64,000 nucleotides of DNA. Source: Pseudobacter ginsenosidimutans. Lineage in GTDB: Bacteria; Bacteroidota; Bacteroidia; Chitinophagales; Chitinophagaceae. Below are positions 25,893 through 34,505 of the stretch, piece after piece; position 1 is the stretch's first letter; each line of letters starts with the position of its first letter. The translations under genes were made by a program, and so were the position numbers. The notes beneath the pieces are model-generated. The model worked only from the letters and a program-made list of their open reading frames with translations. It searched no databases and was not told where the DNA came from. The stretch is taken from assembly GCF_007970185.1 (NCBI RefSeq), contig NZ_CP042431.1:1302001-1366000 (forward strand), read 5' to 3'.

Positions 25893-27347
25893 TCAGGCTT
25901 TAGGTTGCAATCCTTCCAGCACCAGACGCGTTTCGTCCAGCAGATTGCGTGGATCGCTTTGCTCATGCCCGGGCACATAGAGCGCCCATTCGCAGGTATT
26001 GAGCAGGTGAAGCAGTTGCTGTACCAATGAATCATTCACGCCCTGCATCGCCAGTCTCGCCGCAACATTTTGTTTGTTGAGCAGGGATGGAGGGATCTCG
26101 CAGCGGATCGCCGCCATATTCCAAAGCACATGTTGTATCTCGTGATAGAAGAGTTTCATGTTACCGGTCTGCAGACTTTCCCTGGCAGTAGCCAGTTGTT
26201 CCTCCGGAACAGGTATCTCAACTTTAGCAGGCAGGTGTATTTTCGGTTCCACCGATTTCTTTTTGCGAAGCTGACTGAACTGAAATACCAGCCAGCTCAC
26301 AATGATCAGCACCACCAGTCCAAACCAATAAAGATGTTTGGGAATGCCGCCATTATCTACCTGCTTCATGGCATTCGCCCGCAACTGCTGCGTTTCTGCA
26401 GATTCACCAGGATTTACTGTCAACGCAAGCGGGGCGCTCACCGCTTCTTTGTATTGTTGTGATTGTGGATCGAAATAAACAAGACTGGCGGCTGGGATCA
26501 CGATATTCCCCGTATCCGGTGCAGCGAAGGAATACTCGAATACCTTGCTGCCACTGAGTGGGAAAGTGTATTTATCCACCATCTCTCTAACCACCGGATC
26601 GGCCGTATCAACACCTTCAGGCCAGTTGATCTCAGGAGGCGTCAGCAGGTTGATGTTTCCGGATCCTTCTACCAGTATCCGCACTTTGACCAGCTCACCC
26701 TGATGGATAGCCGTATCCGGACCCTTCATCTTCACGGTATATTTTCCTACCGCACCGGAATAATGATCCGGCTGCCCTTTCAATGGCAGTGGCTTCACCT
26801 CGATGATCACCGGTTCGGAACGAAGGGTTACTTTATGGTCGAGCACTGAAGGCGCTTCGCCGATATTCACCCGCACAAAATGTACGATGCTCTCCACTTC
26901 TGCAGCATCCAGCTCGAATTTTCCTTCCTGCAAAGGGAACAACTGCACTTTACGGATGAGGTTCACATAGTAGGGAACGCCATTGATCTTCTCCACCACG
27001 GGTCTTCCATCATAGGTATCCACCATTTCCATTACACTGAAACCTGTGAAGGACGGGCGTTTCATCACCTGCGAATTGGTATTAAGCCTCGAATACATTT
27101 TGTACACAACTTTCAATGGCTCACCCACCACACAACTGGTTTTACTTACTTCCACCCGGATCAGCAATCCCTTTCTGATCTTTTCTTCAATGAACTCTCC
27201 CGGCTGAATAACAGAAGCCGCTTCCACATCAGGTTCCAGGTCCTGCATATCGGCATGGCTGCGCTGTGCAAACTGCTGCGCCTGCAGGCCACTGCCGGCA
27301 AAACAACAAACGAGCAGAAAAAGGGAATATAAGACTCTGGTGTTCAT
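25893..27347 (-). CDS. BatD family protein, short form
   Basis: 484 residues. A signal peptide (LFLLVCCFAGSGLQAQ) precedes beta-sandwich domains: LLIRVEVSKTSCVVGEPLKVVYKMYSRLN is typical of the second BatD domain and YTVKMKGPDTAIHQGELVKVRILVEGSGN of the third. A membrane helix (about 340-360) and a helical C-terminal part follow. BatD belongs to Bat operons linked to oxidative stress tolerance in Bacteroides and Leptospira. The usual first domain seems absent, and no moxR, batA, batB or batC is next to it, so this may be an orphan paralogue. Confidence 0.8.
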   Translation of the reverse strand: MNTRVLYSLFLLVCCFAGSGLQAQQFAQRSHADMQDLEPDVEAASVIQPGEFIEEKIRKGLLIRVEVSKTSCVVGEPLKVVYKMYSRLNTNSQVMKRPSFTGFSVMEMVDTYDGRPVVEKINGVPYYVNLIRKVQLFPLQEGKFELDAAEVESIVHFVRVNIGEAPSVLDHKVTLRSEPVIIEVKPLPLKGQPDHYSGAVGKYTVKMKGPDTAIHQGELVKVRILVEGSGNINLLTPPEINWPEGVDTADPVVREMVDKYTFPLSGSKVFEYSFAAPDTGNIVIPAASLVYFDPQSQQYKEAVSAPLALTVNPGESAETQQLRANAMKQVDNGGIPKHLYWFGLVVLIIVSWLVFQFSQLRKKKSVEPKIHLPAKVEIPVPEEQLATARESLQTGNMKLFYHEIQHVLWNMAAIRCEIPPSLLNKQNVAARLAMQGVNDSLVQQLLHLLNTCEWALYVPGHEQSDPRNLLDETRLVLEGLQPKA

Positions 27348-27358
27348 TTCGGTGATAG

Positions 27359-27366
27359 CAAATTTA
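27359..27366 (-). promoter_or_regulatory. -7 box upstream of batD
   Basis: Minus-strand TAAATTTG, exact TAnnTTTG match, 11 bases before the ATG. No clear -33 TTG. Confidence 0.4.
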
Positions 27367-27551
27367 GAAACTGAAGCATTCGTAAGGTAGAAGTTTTCAC
27401 GTTAAATGCCGGTTAAAAGGATGAGTGGTGAATTTGCCAGAAAATAAGCAAACATGGCCGTTCAATAACTGCAAAAGGATACAGCAACACAAACATCGTA
27501 CCTCTGTGATGTAAATATGCCTTACTTCTTTAACCATTAAAACTTCCTATC

Positions 27552-28184
27552 ATGGCAAAAGTAAAGATCGCGCTCACCAAGATGCGCTGCCTCGACGAAA
27601 CCTCAGAACCCAGTGCTTCCGACGAACCCTATGTATTGGTATTTGCCGCTAAACTGCAGAAAGTAGGCGGGCTGGTAGTAATACCCACAGCACATACGGT
27701 GATGTACGGTCCCTGGTCGAATGTTGATGAAGGTGACCTCGTTACCACCAATCGCGTTCAGTTCGGGCCTCCGATCAAAATCCTGCCTCCCGCCAATTTC
27801 TGGGGCATCAGCGGCAGCGCAGAAGAATTATCGAACCAGGACGACGCCATCTTCATCGCCGCACTCATGGAAAATGACGATGCACAGGCCGGCGGCATCC
27901 GCGCAGGCACACATGCACAAATGTTTGCAGCCATCACTTCCTATGCCAACGCAGGAATGAGCCGCAGCACCATGGTGACTAAGCTGAAGAAAGACATGCG
28001 CGACATTCTCACCGGCGTTACCGTAACAGGCATCCCCAGCAGCGATGACCTCATCGGTGTTACCGAAGTAAGGTTCGCTTCCGATGCATTGCAGAAGGTA
28101 AGCACCGCCATCCAGGTGAAGAATATCGAGCTGGCCGGCGATGGCGGCAAATACCGCCTCCGCTTCGAAATGAGCAAAGGATAA
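27552..28184 (+). CDS. Conserved-looking protein of unknown function
   Basis: 210 residues, cytoplasmic (no signal peptide or membrane helix). I do not recognise the family. The opening VKIALTKMRCLDETSEPSASDEPYVLVF has the look of a C2-like or beta-sandwich strand pattern where acidic residues follow the first strand. A helical segment (about 95-155) with QMFAAITSYANAGMSRSTMVTKLKK is followed by more strands. Codon use matches the neighbours. It is a single-gene unit with its own terminator. Function is not inferred. Confidence 0.7.
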   Translation: MAKVKIALTKMRCLDETSEPSASDEPYVLVFAAKLQKVGGLVVIPTAHTVMYGPWSNVDEGDLVTTNRVQFGPPIKILPPANFWGISGSAEELSNQDDAIFIAALMENDDAQAGGIRAGTHAQMFAAITSYANAGMSRSTMVTKLKKDMRDILTGVTVTGIPSSDDLIGVTEVRFASDALQKVSTAIQVKNIELAGDGGKYRLRFEMSKG

Positions 28185-28227
28185 ATCCTTTCAACAACCG
28201 GAAATAAGAACGGGCCTAAGCAAAAGG

Positions 28228-28262
28228 GGCCGTCTCTTCAAAAGAGATGGCCTCTCCTTTTT
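28228..28262 (+). terminator. Terminator after the unknown 210-residue protein gene
   Basis: An 11-bp stem with one G-U pair (28228-28238 with 28242-28252), a 3-base loop, and a T run at 28258-28262. Confidence 0.75.
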
Positions 28263-28286
28263 AAATTGTAACTTCCATTATCTAAA

Positions 28287-29618
28287 TTGATACCCCTGGT
28301 CAACGCATCTGTATTAATACTGGCCTTCATACTACTGCTGGTCTTACTGGCCGTTTTCATCCTTTACCGCGAAAAGAATATCCGCGACAAAGAAGCCCAG
28401 AAAACTGCACTGCAACAACTGCGCGCCGCCAATTTTCAATACCAGCTGGAAATAGAACAGATCATCAATTATTTCGCCACTTCCATGAGCGGACAAACAC
28501 AGGTTGATGCCATGCTCTGGGACGTATGCCGCAACTGCATCGCCCGGCTCGGTTTTGAAGATGCAGTGATCTATCTCATCGATCATCAAACACAAATACT
28601 CCATCAGAAAGCAGCCTGCGGCCCCAAGACAACCGCATTCAATGTGATTGTGGACCCTATTGAAATTCCCGTGGGCAATGGCATTGTAGGCAGTGTGGCA
28701 TTATCAGGAATGGCCGAGATCATTCCTGACACTTCCCTGGATGCCAGGTATATTGTTGACGATGCCCAGCGCCTCAGCGAGCTGGCAGTACCGGTGATCA
28801 GCAACCGAAAAGTGATCGGGGTGATAGATAGTGAACATTCGGAAAAGAATTTCTATACAGCCAAACACCTGCAGGTGCTGACCACCATCGCCAGTATGCT
28901 GGCGCATCGCATCGAGAAGATGCATGCAGAGGACATGATGCGGGAAAGGGAAATAGAGCTGATCCAGCTCCATGCTGATCTTGCTACCTATCAGCTCACG
29001 GCACTGCGCGCACAGATGAACCCGCATTTCATCTTCAATGCCCTCAACAGCATTCAACAATTCATCCTGCAGGGCAATGCCGATGAAGCCAACCGCTACC
29101 TGGCGCGCTTTTCAAAATTGCAGCGCGATATCCTGCACCACTGCGATCAACATCTCATCACACTCGAAAAAGAGATCGAAATGCTGCAACTCTACCTGCA
29201 ACTGGAACAACTCCGCTTCCAGGGGGATTTTGAATTTTCCATCGAGGTGGACGATGAAATCGATGCCAACGAGATCCGTATTCCCCCCATGCTGCTGCAA
29301 CCCTTTGTGGAAAACGCTATCTGGCATGGGCTGATGCCCAGGAAAGAAAACAGGCAGGTGCAGATTTCCTTTCAACCTGAAGGAGATCATCTTTTACTCT
29401 GTATGGTGCAGGACAATGGCATTGGCCGCGTAGCAGCAGCTCAAAACAGAAAAGAGTGTTCACATGAATCGAAAGGATTACTGCTGGTGAATGAACGGCT
29501 GCGCATTTTACAACAACAGTACCAGCAACCTTTTGAAGCCTCCATAACAGACAGATTGCATCCGGATGGAACAGCAGCAGGAACTACTGTAACGCTTCGC
29601 GTTTTCATCGGTGGATAA
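28287..29618 (+). CDS. GAF-domain LytS-type sensor histidine kinase, TTG start
   Basis: 443 residues. One N-terminal membrane helix (about 5-27), a GAF domain (about 55-200) containing VGNGIVGSVALSGMAEIIPD and VPVISNRKVIGVIDSEH, then the LytS-type kinase core. H247 in QMNPHFIFNALNSIQQF is the phosphoacceptor. MLLQPFVENAIWHGL and VQDNGIGR are intact. The sensor is cytoplasmic, so a soluble ligand or redox cue is likely. The start is TTG at 28287. The LytTR regulator 35 bases downstream is its partner. Confidence 0.92.
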   Translation: MIPLVNASVLILAFILLLVLLAVFILYREKNIRDKEAQKTALQQLRAANFQYQLEIEQIINYFATSMSGQTQVDAMLWDVCRNCIARLGFEDAVIYLIDHQTQILHQKAACGPKTTAFNVIVDPIEIPVGNGIVGSVALSGMAEIIPDTSLDARYIVDDAQRLSELAVPVISNRKVIGVIDSEHSEKNFYTAKHLQVLTTIASMLAHRIEKMHAEDMMREREIELIQLHADLATYQLTALRAQMNPHFIFNALNSIQQFILQGNADEANRYLARFSKLQRDILHHCDQHLITLEKEIEMLQLYLQLEQLRFQGDFEFSIEVDDEIDANEIRIPPMLLQPFVENAIWHGLMPRKENRQVQISFQPEGDHLLLCMVQDNGIGRVAAAQNRKECSHESKGLLLVNERLRILQQQYQQPFEASITDRLHPDGTAAGTTVTLRVFIGG

Positions 29619-29653
29619 TGCAGGTGGAAAAACAAAATCCTTAACTTCGGCAC

Positions 29654-30400
29654 GTGATAAAAGCAATTATCATAGACGATGAGCCCGCTGCCGTCAACAC
29701 ACTAAAGTTGATGCTGGAACGCTACGTTCCTGAGATCAGTCAGATCAAAACAAGCAACGATCCGGTCAAAGCCATTCAGCTCATCAAAAGCTTCAAACCC
29801 CAGCTGGTATTTCTGGATATCCAGATGCCGGCCATGAACGGATTTGAGCTATTGAAGAAACTGCCCGAGATCCAGTTCAATATCATCTTCACTACTGCCC
29901 ATCACAAATATGCCATCGAGGCATTACGGTTCAGTGCGCTGGATTACCTGATGAAGCCCATCGATGGCGATGAGCTCAGACAATCAGTTGACCGCTTCAT
30001 GGCAAGGACGGTAGTAGCACTCAGCCAGCAATCGCAGTACCAGAATCTCCTCAATAATATCGGGGCCAAAGACAGGAAGGATTTCAAATTAGCCCTGCCC
30101 ACAAGTGAAGGAACATATTTCTTCAATCCCGAAGAGATCATCCGCCTCGAAGGGGAAATCAATTACACCTGGTTCCATTTCAGCAATCGCAAGCCTTTGC
30201 TCATCTCCAAAACATTGAAGGAATATGAGGACATCCTGAATGATCATGGGTTCCTTCGTATCCACAAATCACATCTCATCAATAAAGTGCATGTTGTGAA
30301 TTATACGCAGAATGGAACGCTCACGCTCAGCGACCGTTCACAGGTAGATATTTCAAGAAGAAGAAAAGAGATCATTCTCGAAGCCTTGCGCACGCGGTAA
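29654..30400 (+). CDS. LytTR-family response regulator, GTG start
   Basis: 248 residues. The receiver domain has D8/D9, phosphoacceptor D55 in LVFLDIQMPA and the KP pair in DYLMKPIDGDEL. The LytTR DNA-binding domain follows (about 140-246) with RLEGEINYTWFHF and GFLRIHKSHLINKVHVVNY. The start is GTG at 29654. It pairs with the GAF kinase upstream. Its stop codon abuts the stop of the convergent SDR gene with no bases between. Confidence 0.93.
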   Translation: MIKAIIIDDEPAAVNTLKLMLERYVPEISQIKTSNDPVKAIQLIKSFKPQLVFLDIQMPAMNGFELLKKLPEIQFNIIFTTAHHKYAIEALRFSALDYLMKPIDGDELRQSVDRFMARTVVALSQQSQYQNLLNNIGAKDRKDFKLALPTSEGTYFFNPEEIIRLEGEINYTWFHFSNRKPLLISKTLKEYEDILNDHGFLRIHKSHLINKVHVVNYTQNGTLTLSDRSQVDISRRRKEIILEALRTR

Positions 30401-31102
30401 TTACAGGTCGCCCAGCTGCGGCCGCATGATGATATCTTCCACACAGGCCTGAGGGCTCAACTGTGAAGCGGCATGGATCATGGCGGCAATATCCTGTGCG
30501 GTCATGATGCGCTCCGGATCGATGCCACTGCCAGCCCAGGAATTCGTATAGGCGGCACCGGGATATACAGTGGTTACTTTAATGCCATGAGGTTTCATTT
30601 CTTCCCGGAGATTACGGCTGAATCCTGCCAATGCATATTTGCTGATACTGTATGCACCACCATTCGGATAAGCATGAAGGGAAGCGATGGAACACATATT
30701 GAAGATATGTCCCTGTTTGCGTTCTATCATGGAAGGGATCAGTGTCCGGGTTAGATGATAAGCACTATAAAGATTCACAGCCATCATTCTTTCCAGTAAG
30801 CCTTCCGGCTCGTTGTGCACGCTGCCGGGCTCGAACAATCCTGCATTGTTCACAAGTACATCCACCGGAACACCATAACCAAGCACCCATTTGCCGAATG
30901 CTTCCGCCTGCGATTTCTCGCTCAGATCGGCAGGCATGGCTTTGATGCTTCGTTCAGGATAATGCAGCTGCAACGCTTCCAGGGTTTTGTAGAGAGCTGC
31001 GGGATTACGGCTGCAGAGGAAAAGATCGTGCCCCTGCACGGCAAATGTTTCTGCAATCGCTCTTCCAAAACCTTTGGATGCACCGGTGATGACAATATTC
31101 AT
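30401..31102 (-). CDS. Short-chain dehydrogenase/reductase
   Basis: 233-residue classical SDR. The cofactor motif is TGASKGFGRAIAETF. NNAGLFEPG is the conserved NNAG block. Catalytic Ser, Tyr and Lys are in MCSIASLHAYPNGGAYSISK. Substrate unknown; the layout fits oxidation or reduction of a small alcohol or ketone. The ATG at 31102 is chosen because an upstream start at 31204 would overlap the divergent phosphatase gene. Confidence 0.9.
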   Translation of the reverse strand: MNIVITGASKGFGRAIAETFAVQGHDLFLCSRNPAALYKTLEALQLHYPERSIKAMPADLSEKSQAEAFGKWVLGYGVPVDVLVNNAGLFEPGSVHNEPEGLLERMMAVNLYSAYHLTRTLIPSMIERKQGHIFNMCSIASLHAYPNGGAYSISKYALAGFSRNLREEMKPHGIKVTTVYPGAAYTNSWAGSGIDPERIMTAQDIAAMIHAASQLSPQACVEDIIMRPQLGDL

Positions 31103-31193
31103 GATACAGGGATTTTGATGAAGCGAAGTAAGGGATTTCCAGCCGGTTTCCCTGCATTCAGTCCACTTAATTTGACTGTCGTATTTTTGCGGT

Positions 31194-31889
31194 ATGAAGT
31201 ACAAGCATCTGTTTTTTGATCTGGACCATACCTTGTGGGATTTCGATGCTAATTGCCGTTTTACCCTGGAAACGATCTATAAGAATGAAGCGCTCGAATC
31301 CCGTGGCATACACAGCTTCGAGGAGTTTTTCAAACAATACAATATTCATAACCACAGGCTCTGGGAACGCTATCGCAATGGCCAGATCAAGGCCGATGAA
31401 CTAAGATGGAAGCGCATGTTCCTTAGCCTGCTCGATTTTCGCATCGGCGATGAAAAGCTCGCACGCGAGCTCAGTAACCAGTTCCTGGACATGCTCCCCA
31501 GCCGTACCATCCTCTTCCCCTATTGCATGGAGATACTGAGCTACCTGAAGGATAAAGGCTATGCGCTGCACCTTATCACGAATGGTTTCGAGAAAACGCA
31601 ATACAGCAAGATCACTTATTCCGGCATCGATCATTTCTTTGCTGAAGTGATCACTTCCGAAGGAAGCAACAGCCTGAAACCTCACAGGGAGATCTTCGAC
31701 TATGCATTCCAGCGAGCAAAAGCATTACCGGAACATAGCATCATGATCGGCGACAGTATCGAAGCGGATATCAAAGGCGCCATCAATGCCGGCATCGACC
31801 AGGTATTTGTGAACCATCTCAATATCGAAACCGATGTGAATCCCACTTACACTGTTTATTCGCTCAAAGAACTGGAGAATATTTTTTGA
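31194..31889 (+). CDS. HAD-superfamily pyrimidine nucleotidase, YjjG type
   Basis: 231 residues. HAD motif I is FFDLDHTLWDFD with the nucleophile and acid/base Asp residues (D9, D11). Motif II is LHLITNGFEKTQY, and motifs III and IV are SLKPHREIFDYA and MIGDSIEADIKGAINAG. YjjG removes phosphate from non-canonical nucleotides such as 5-fluoro-dUMP. A TATTTTTG box (31182-31189) ends 4 bases before the ATG, so a leaderless transcript is possible. Confidence 0.9.
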   Translation: MKYKHLFFDLDHTLWDFDANCRFTLETIYKNEALESRGIHSFEEFFKQYNIHNHRLWERYRNGQIKADELRWKRMFLSLLDFRIGDEKLARELSNQFLDMLPSRTILFPYCMEILSYLKDKGYALHLITNGFEKTQYSKITYSGIDHFFAEVITSEGSNSLKPHREIFDYAFQRAKALPEHSIMIGDSIEADIKGAINAGIDQVFVNHLNIETDVNPTYTVYSLKELENIF

Positions 31890-31906
31890 CGCAAAACATC
31901 GTCCCA

Positions 31907-31935
31907 TAAAAAAACCGGCTGCACATGCAGCCGGT
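31907..31935 (-). terminator. Terminator of the psd gene
   Basis: An 8-bp stem (31914-31921 with 31928-31935). On the minus strand it is followed by seven T bases (A run at 31907-31913). It may also serve the convergent plus-strand gene, but no T run exists in that direction. Confidence 0.75.
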
Positions 31936-31958
31936 CCGATATATTTTGCATTCTCTTC

Positions 31959-32615
31959 TTAAATGGTGGCAAGCACTGTAACGCCGCCCTGAACAACCTG
32001 GTTCAGTTCTACATTCACTTTGGTGCCAACAGGCAACAGCACATCCACACGGCTGCCGAATTTGATGAAGCCAAGCTCTGAGCCCTGCTCCACTTTCTGA
32101 CCAACAGTGAGGTAATTCACGATACGTTTGGCCAGTGCCCCGGCAATTTGTTTTACCAGGATCTCGCCTTTCGGATAACGGATCACTACAGAGTGACGCT
32201 CGTTCTCTGTAGAGGATTTGGGGTTCCAGGCCACCAGGTATTTACCCTTGTGATACTGGCTGTACACCACTTCACCACTCAGGGGATTGCGGTTCACGTG
32301 TACATTGGCAGGGCTCATGAAAATGGAAACCTGCAAACGCTTGCCTTTGAAATATTCTTCGTCGATGATCTCTTCAATTACAACAACCTTACCATCGGCA
32401 GGACAAATCACCTGGTTCTCATTTTTGGTAAGCTGCCTGGCAGGAATACGGAAAAAGCTCACGATGAACAGGGTCAGGCCCAATGTGAGGATGAAGATCA
32501 GCCAGCTCAGCCAGGGAGTAGAATAGCTGATGAAATAGAACGATAACAGGTTAATAACAGCGAATATGATCACTGTAATGAGGATGGACTTGTAGCCTTC
32601 TTTGTGTATGGTCAT
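31959..32615 (-). CDS. psd: Phosphatidylserine decarboxylase family protein
   Basis: About 218 residues, the short form. It makes phosphatidylethanolamine from phosphatidylserine. Two membrane helices lie near the N-terminus. VICPADGKVVVIEE and FMSPANVHVNRNPLSGEV are family blocks. The self-cleavage site that yields the pyruvoyl group is the GS pair of FIKFGSRVDVLLP. The ATG at 32615 is preferred to a TTG at 32624. It lies 34 bases downstream of cdsA, and both act in phospholipid synthesis. Confidence 0.92.
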   Translation of the reverse strand: MTIHKEGYKSILITVIIFAVINLLSFYFISYSTPWLSWLIFILTLGLTLFIVSFFRIPARQLTKNENQVICPADGKVVVIEEIIDEEYFKGKRLQVSIFMSPANVHVNRNPLSGEVVYSQYHKGKYLVAWNPKSSTENERHSVVIRYPKGEILVKQIAGALAKRIVNYLTVGQKVEQGSELGFIKFGSRVDVLLPVGTKVNVELNQVVQGGVTVLATI

Positions 32616-32649
32616 TGAAATCAATTAAGGTGCTAAAATAAGAAGAATA

Positions 32650-33531
32650 TCAGATCATAAAGAGAACAACATAGAGCCAAACGAAAGGAGTGGCCAGCAA
32701 GAGGGAATCGAAACGGTCGAGAAAGCCGCCATGACCGGGCATGATAGAGCCGCTGTCTTTCACGTTGGCCATCCGCTTCAGCTTGCTTTCCAGCAGATCA
32801 CCGGCAGTACCCACCACCGCTGCAATGATCGCTATGATCACCCAATGATGAACAGGATATTTCAGCCAGTATGCCAATGCCCCCACTACCACCACTGCCA
32901 GGATTGCGCCACCAATTGTGCCTTCCCAGGTTTTCTTGGGAGAGATAGCGGAGAATGGTGTTTTGCCAATGAGCGAGCCTACAATATAGGCCATGGTATC
33001 GTTGATCCAGATGGAAATGATGAGGGAAACCGGTAGCAGCGCAGAGTAATAATATATAGCATCAATGCCTTCATACGCTATCAGAGAGGATTTGGCAGAC
33101 AGGTCCATCATCAATCCCCAGCTCAGTGAAATATACAATAGTCCCAGTGCCGAGTAACCGATATTCTTTATATTGATAGTGCCTGCAAATAACAATTCTA
33201 CAATGGGAAGAACGAAAACACAAACCAGTCCCAGCCACCAGCCCGCAGCATGCAGAGAGAAGGAACCGATATTATAGGCATCGCTTGTAAAGAACAACAT
33301 GATGCACCAGCCTGCAATGCGAACGCCGTATTTGTGGAAGGGAGTAATAGTGGCATATTCCGGATCGATCTTCGCAATCAGTTTCTGGTATTCACTCCAG
33401 CAACCGAAATGAACAATCGTGAAGAGAATGAAAAAACTCCAGTGATTCCACAACAAACCCAACAGCATCACTACCACAAAAACTGCGGCTGTAAGGGAGC
33501 GGGTTTTCAATGTGGCCATATTCAAAGCCAT
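32650..33531 (-). CDS. cdsA: Phosphatidate cytidylyltransferase
   Basis: 293 residues with about eight membrane helices. It makes CDP-diacylglycerol from phosphatidate and CTP. The signature is the C-terminal block KDSGSIMPGHGGFLDRFDSL. SPKKTWEGTIGG is the other conserved motif. It starts 13 bases after the CPBP protease stop and lies directly upstream of psd, so the order CPBP-cdsA-psd is probably one operon. Confidence 0.94.
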   Translation of the reverse strand: MALNMATLKTRSLTAAVFVVVMLLGLLWNHWSFFILFTIVHFGCWSEYQKLIAKIDPEYATITPFHKYGVRIAGWCIMLFFTSDAYNIGSFSLHAAGWWLGLVCVFVLPIVELLFAGTINIKNIGYSALGLLYISLSWGLMMDLSAKSSLIAYEGIDAIYYYSALLPVSLIISIWINDTMAYIVGSLIGKTPFSAISPKKTWEGTIGGAILAVVVVGALAYWLKYPVHHWVIIAIIAAVVGTAGDLLESKLKRMANVKDSGSIMPGHGGFLDRFDSLLLATPFVWLYVVLFMI

Positions 33532-33544
33532 GCTGATATTGGAT

Positions 33545-34441
33545 TTATGCTATAAATTGATTGGTGGGTGTGAGTCCTTCCGTATCATACACTTTGGACC
33601 AGGTAACGGTGGATTTGCTTTTGAAATACCACAGGATCACCCAAACAGCTATGAAGCTTACTACTGCTGACAACACCGGCATCTGCGGGTTCTCATTCAC
33701 ATATTTCGGCATATAGGAAACGGCGATCACCTGCACGGCATTGATCACGAAATGTGCAATGATACTGGTCCACAAACTGCCGCTATACCAATACAACACA
33801 CCCAGCACAATGCCGAGCGCCGCCCTCGGCAGGAATCCAAGGAACTGGAAGTGCATGGCGCTGAAAAATATTCCGGTGATGATGATACCGGCCCAGGCAT
33901 TTTTGGTGAGATGGATCAACACACGCTGCACTGCTCCGCGAAAGAAAATCTCTTCACAGAATGCAGGCACCAGGGCCACTACTATCAGGTTGATCACAAC
34001 ATCCATGGGCGAATTCACTTTCAGGATCGTCTCCATGGTCTTGCCCGCTGTTTTTTCCAGTTGACGCAAATGCTCGGTAACAGGCAACTCCTGGTTGATC
34101 TGCCCTAACCAGAACATGGCCGGCAATGCCACCAGTGCACAAATACCTGATAAGATGAACATATTTGGCTTTTCCGGCTTGCGGAAGCCCAGGAAATAGA
34201 ATTGTTTGCTTCTGAACGTGAACACTGCAAAAAGAAATGCGGGGAAAAAGAAAAATGCCACTGAAGTGATGATCTGGCTCCATTTGAGTGATTCAACAGC
34301 ACCGGGCCTGCTGAGATCTACTTTTACCTCCTCATTACTAAAGAGTATGTTAAGAAACATCGTAATTAGAAGCGGTGAAGCGCATAACAAGAGCGCTCCC
34401 AATTGCTTTCTGGGGGATCTAATCTTCAAATGACCGGTCAT
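33545..34441 (-). CDS. CPBP family intramembrane metalloprotease
   Basis: About 298 residues with seven or eight membrane helices. The Abi/CPBP motifs are present: AFCEEIFFRGAVQRVL (EExxxR), FSAMHFQFLGFLPRA (second motif His) and IIAHFVINAV (third His). These give a zinc-type active site in the membrane. Substrates are unknown. The ATG at 34441 is used; an upstream in-frame ATG at 34561 would reach into the divergent dusB gene. Confidence 0.9.
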   Translation of the reverse strand: MTGHLKIRSPRKQLGALLLCASPLLITMFLNILFSNEEVKVDLSRPGAVESLKWSQIITSVAFFFFPAFLFAVFTFRSKQFYFLGFRKPEKPNMFILSGICALVALPAMFWLGQINQELPVTEHLRQLEKTAGKTMETILKVNSPMDVVINLIVVALVPAFCEEIFFRGAVQRVLIHLTKNAWAGIIITGIFFSAMHFQFLGFLPRAALGIVLGVLYWYSGSLWTSIIAHFVINAVQVIAVSYMPKYVNENPQMPVLSAVVSFIAVWVILWYFKSKSTVTWSKVYDTEGLTPTNQFIA

Positions 34442-34468
34442 AAGCTGGTATAAACAAATATTAGTATG

Positions 34469-34476
34469 TAAATTTG
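34469..34476 (+). promoter_or_regulatory. -7 box upstream of dusB
   Basis: TAAATTTG, exact TAnnTTTG match, 29 bases before the dusB ATG. The -33 region has TGG rather than TTG at a near-correct distance. Confidence 0.45.
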
Positions 34477-34505
34477 CAACCGGCTCAAAGATACAGTTTC
34501 CAACG

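Noticed and set aside
17157-30400. Possible tandem duplication of the two LytTR regulators and LytS kinases
   Set aside because: The similarity is at the family level only; sensors, spacing and start codons differ, so these are separate systems.
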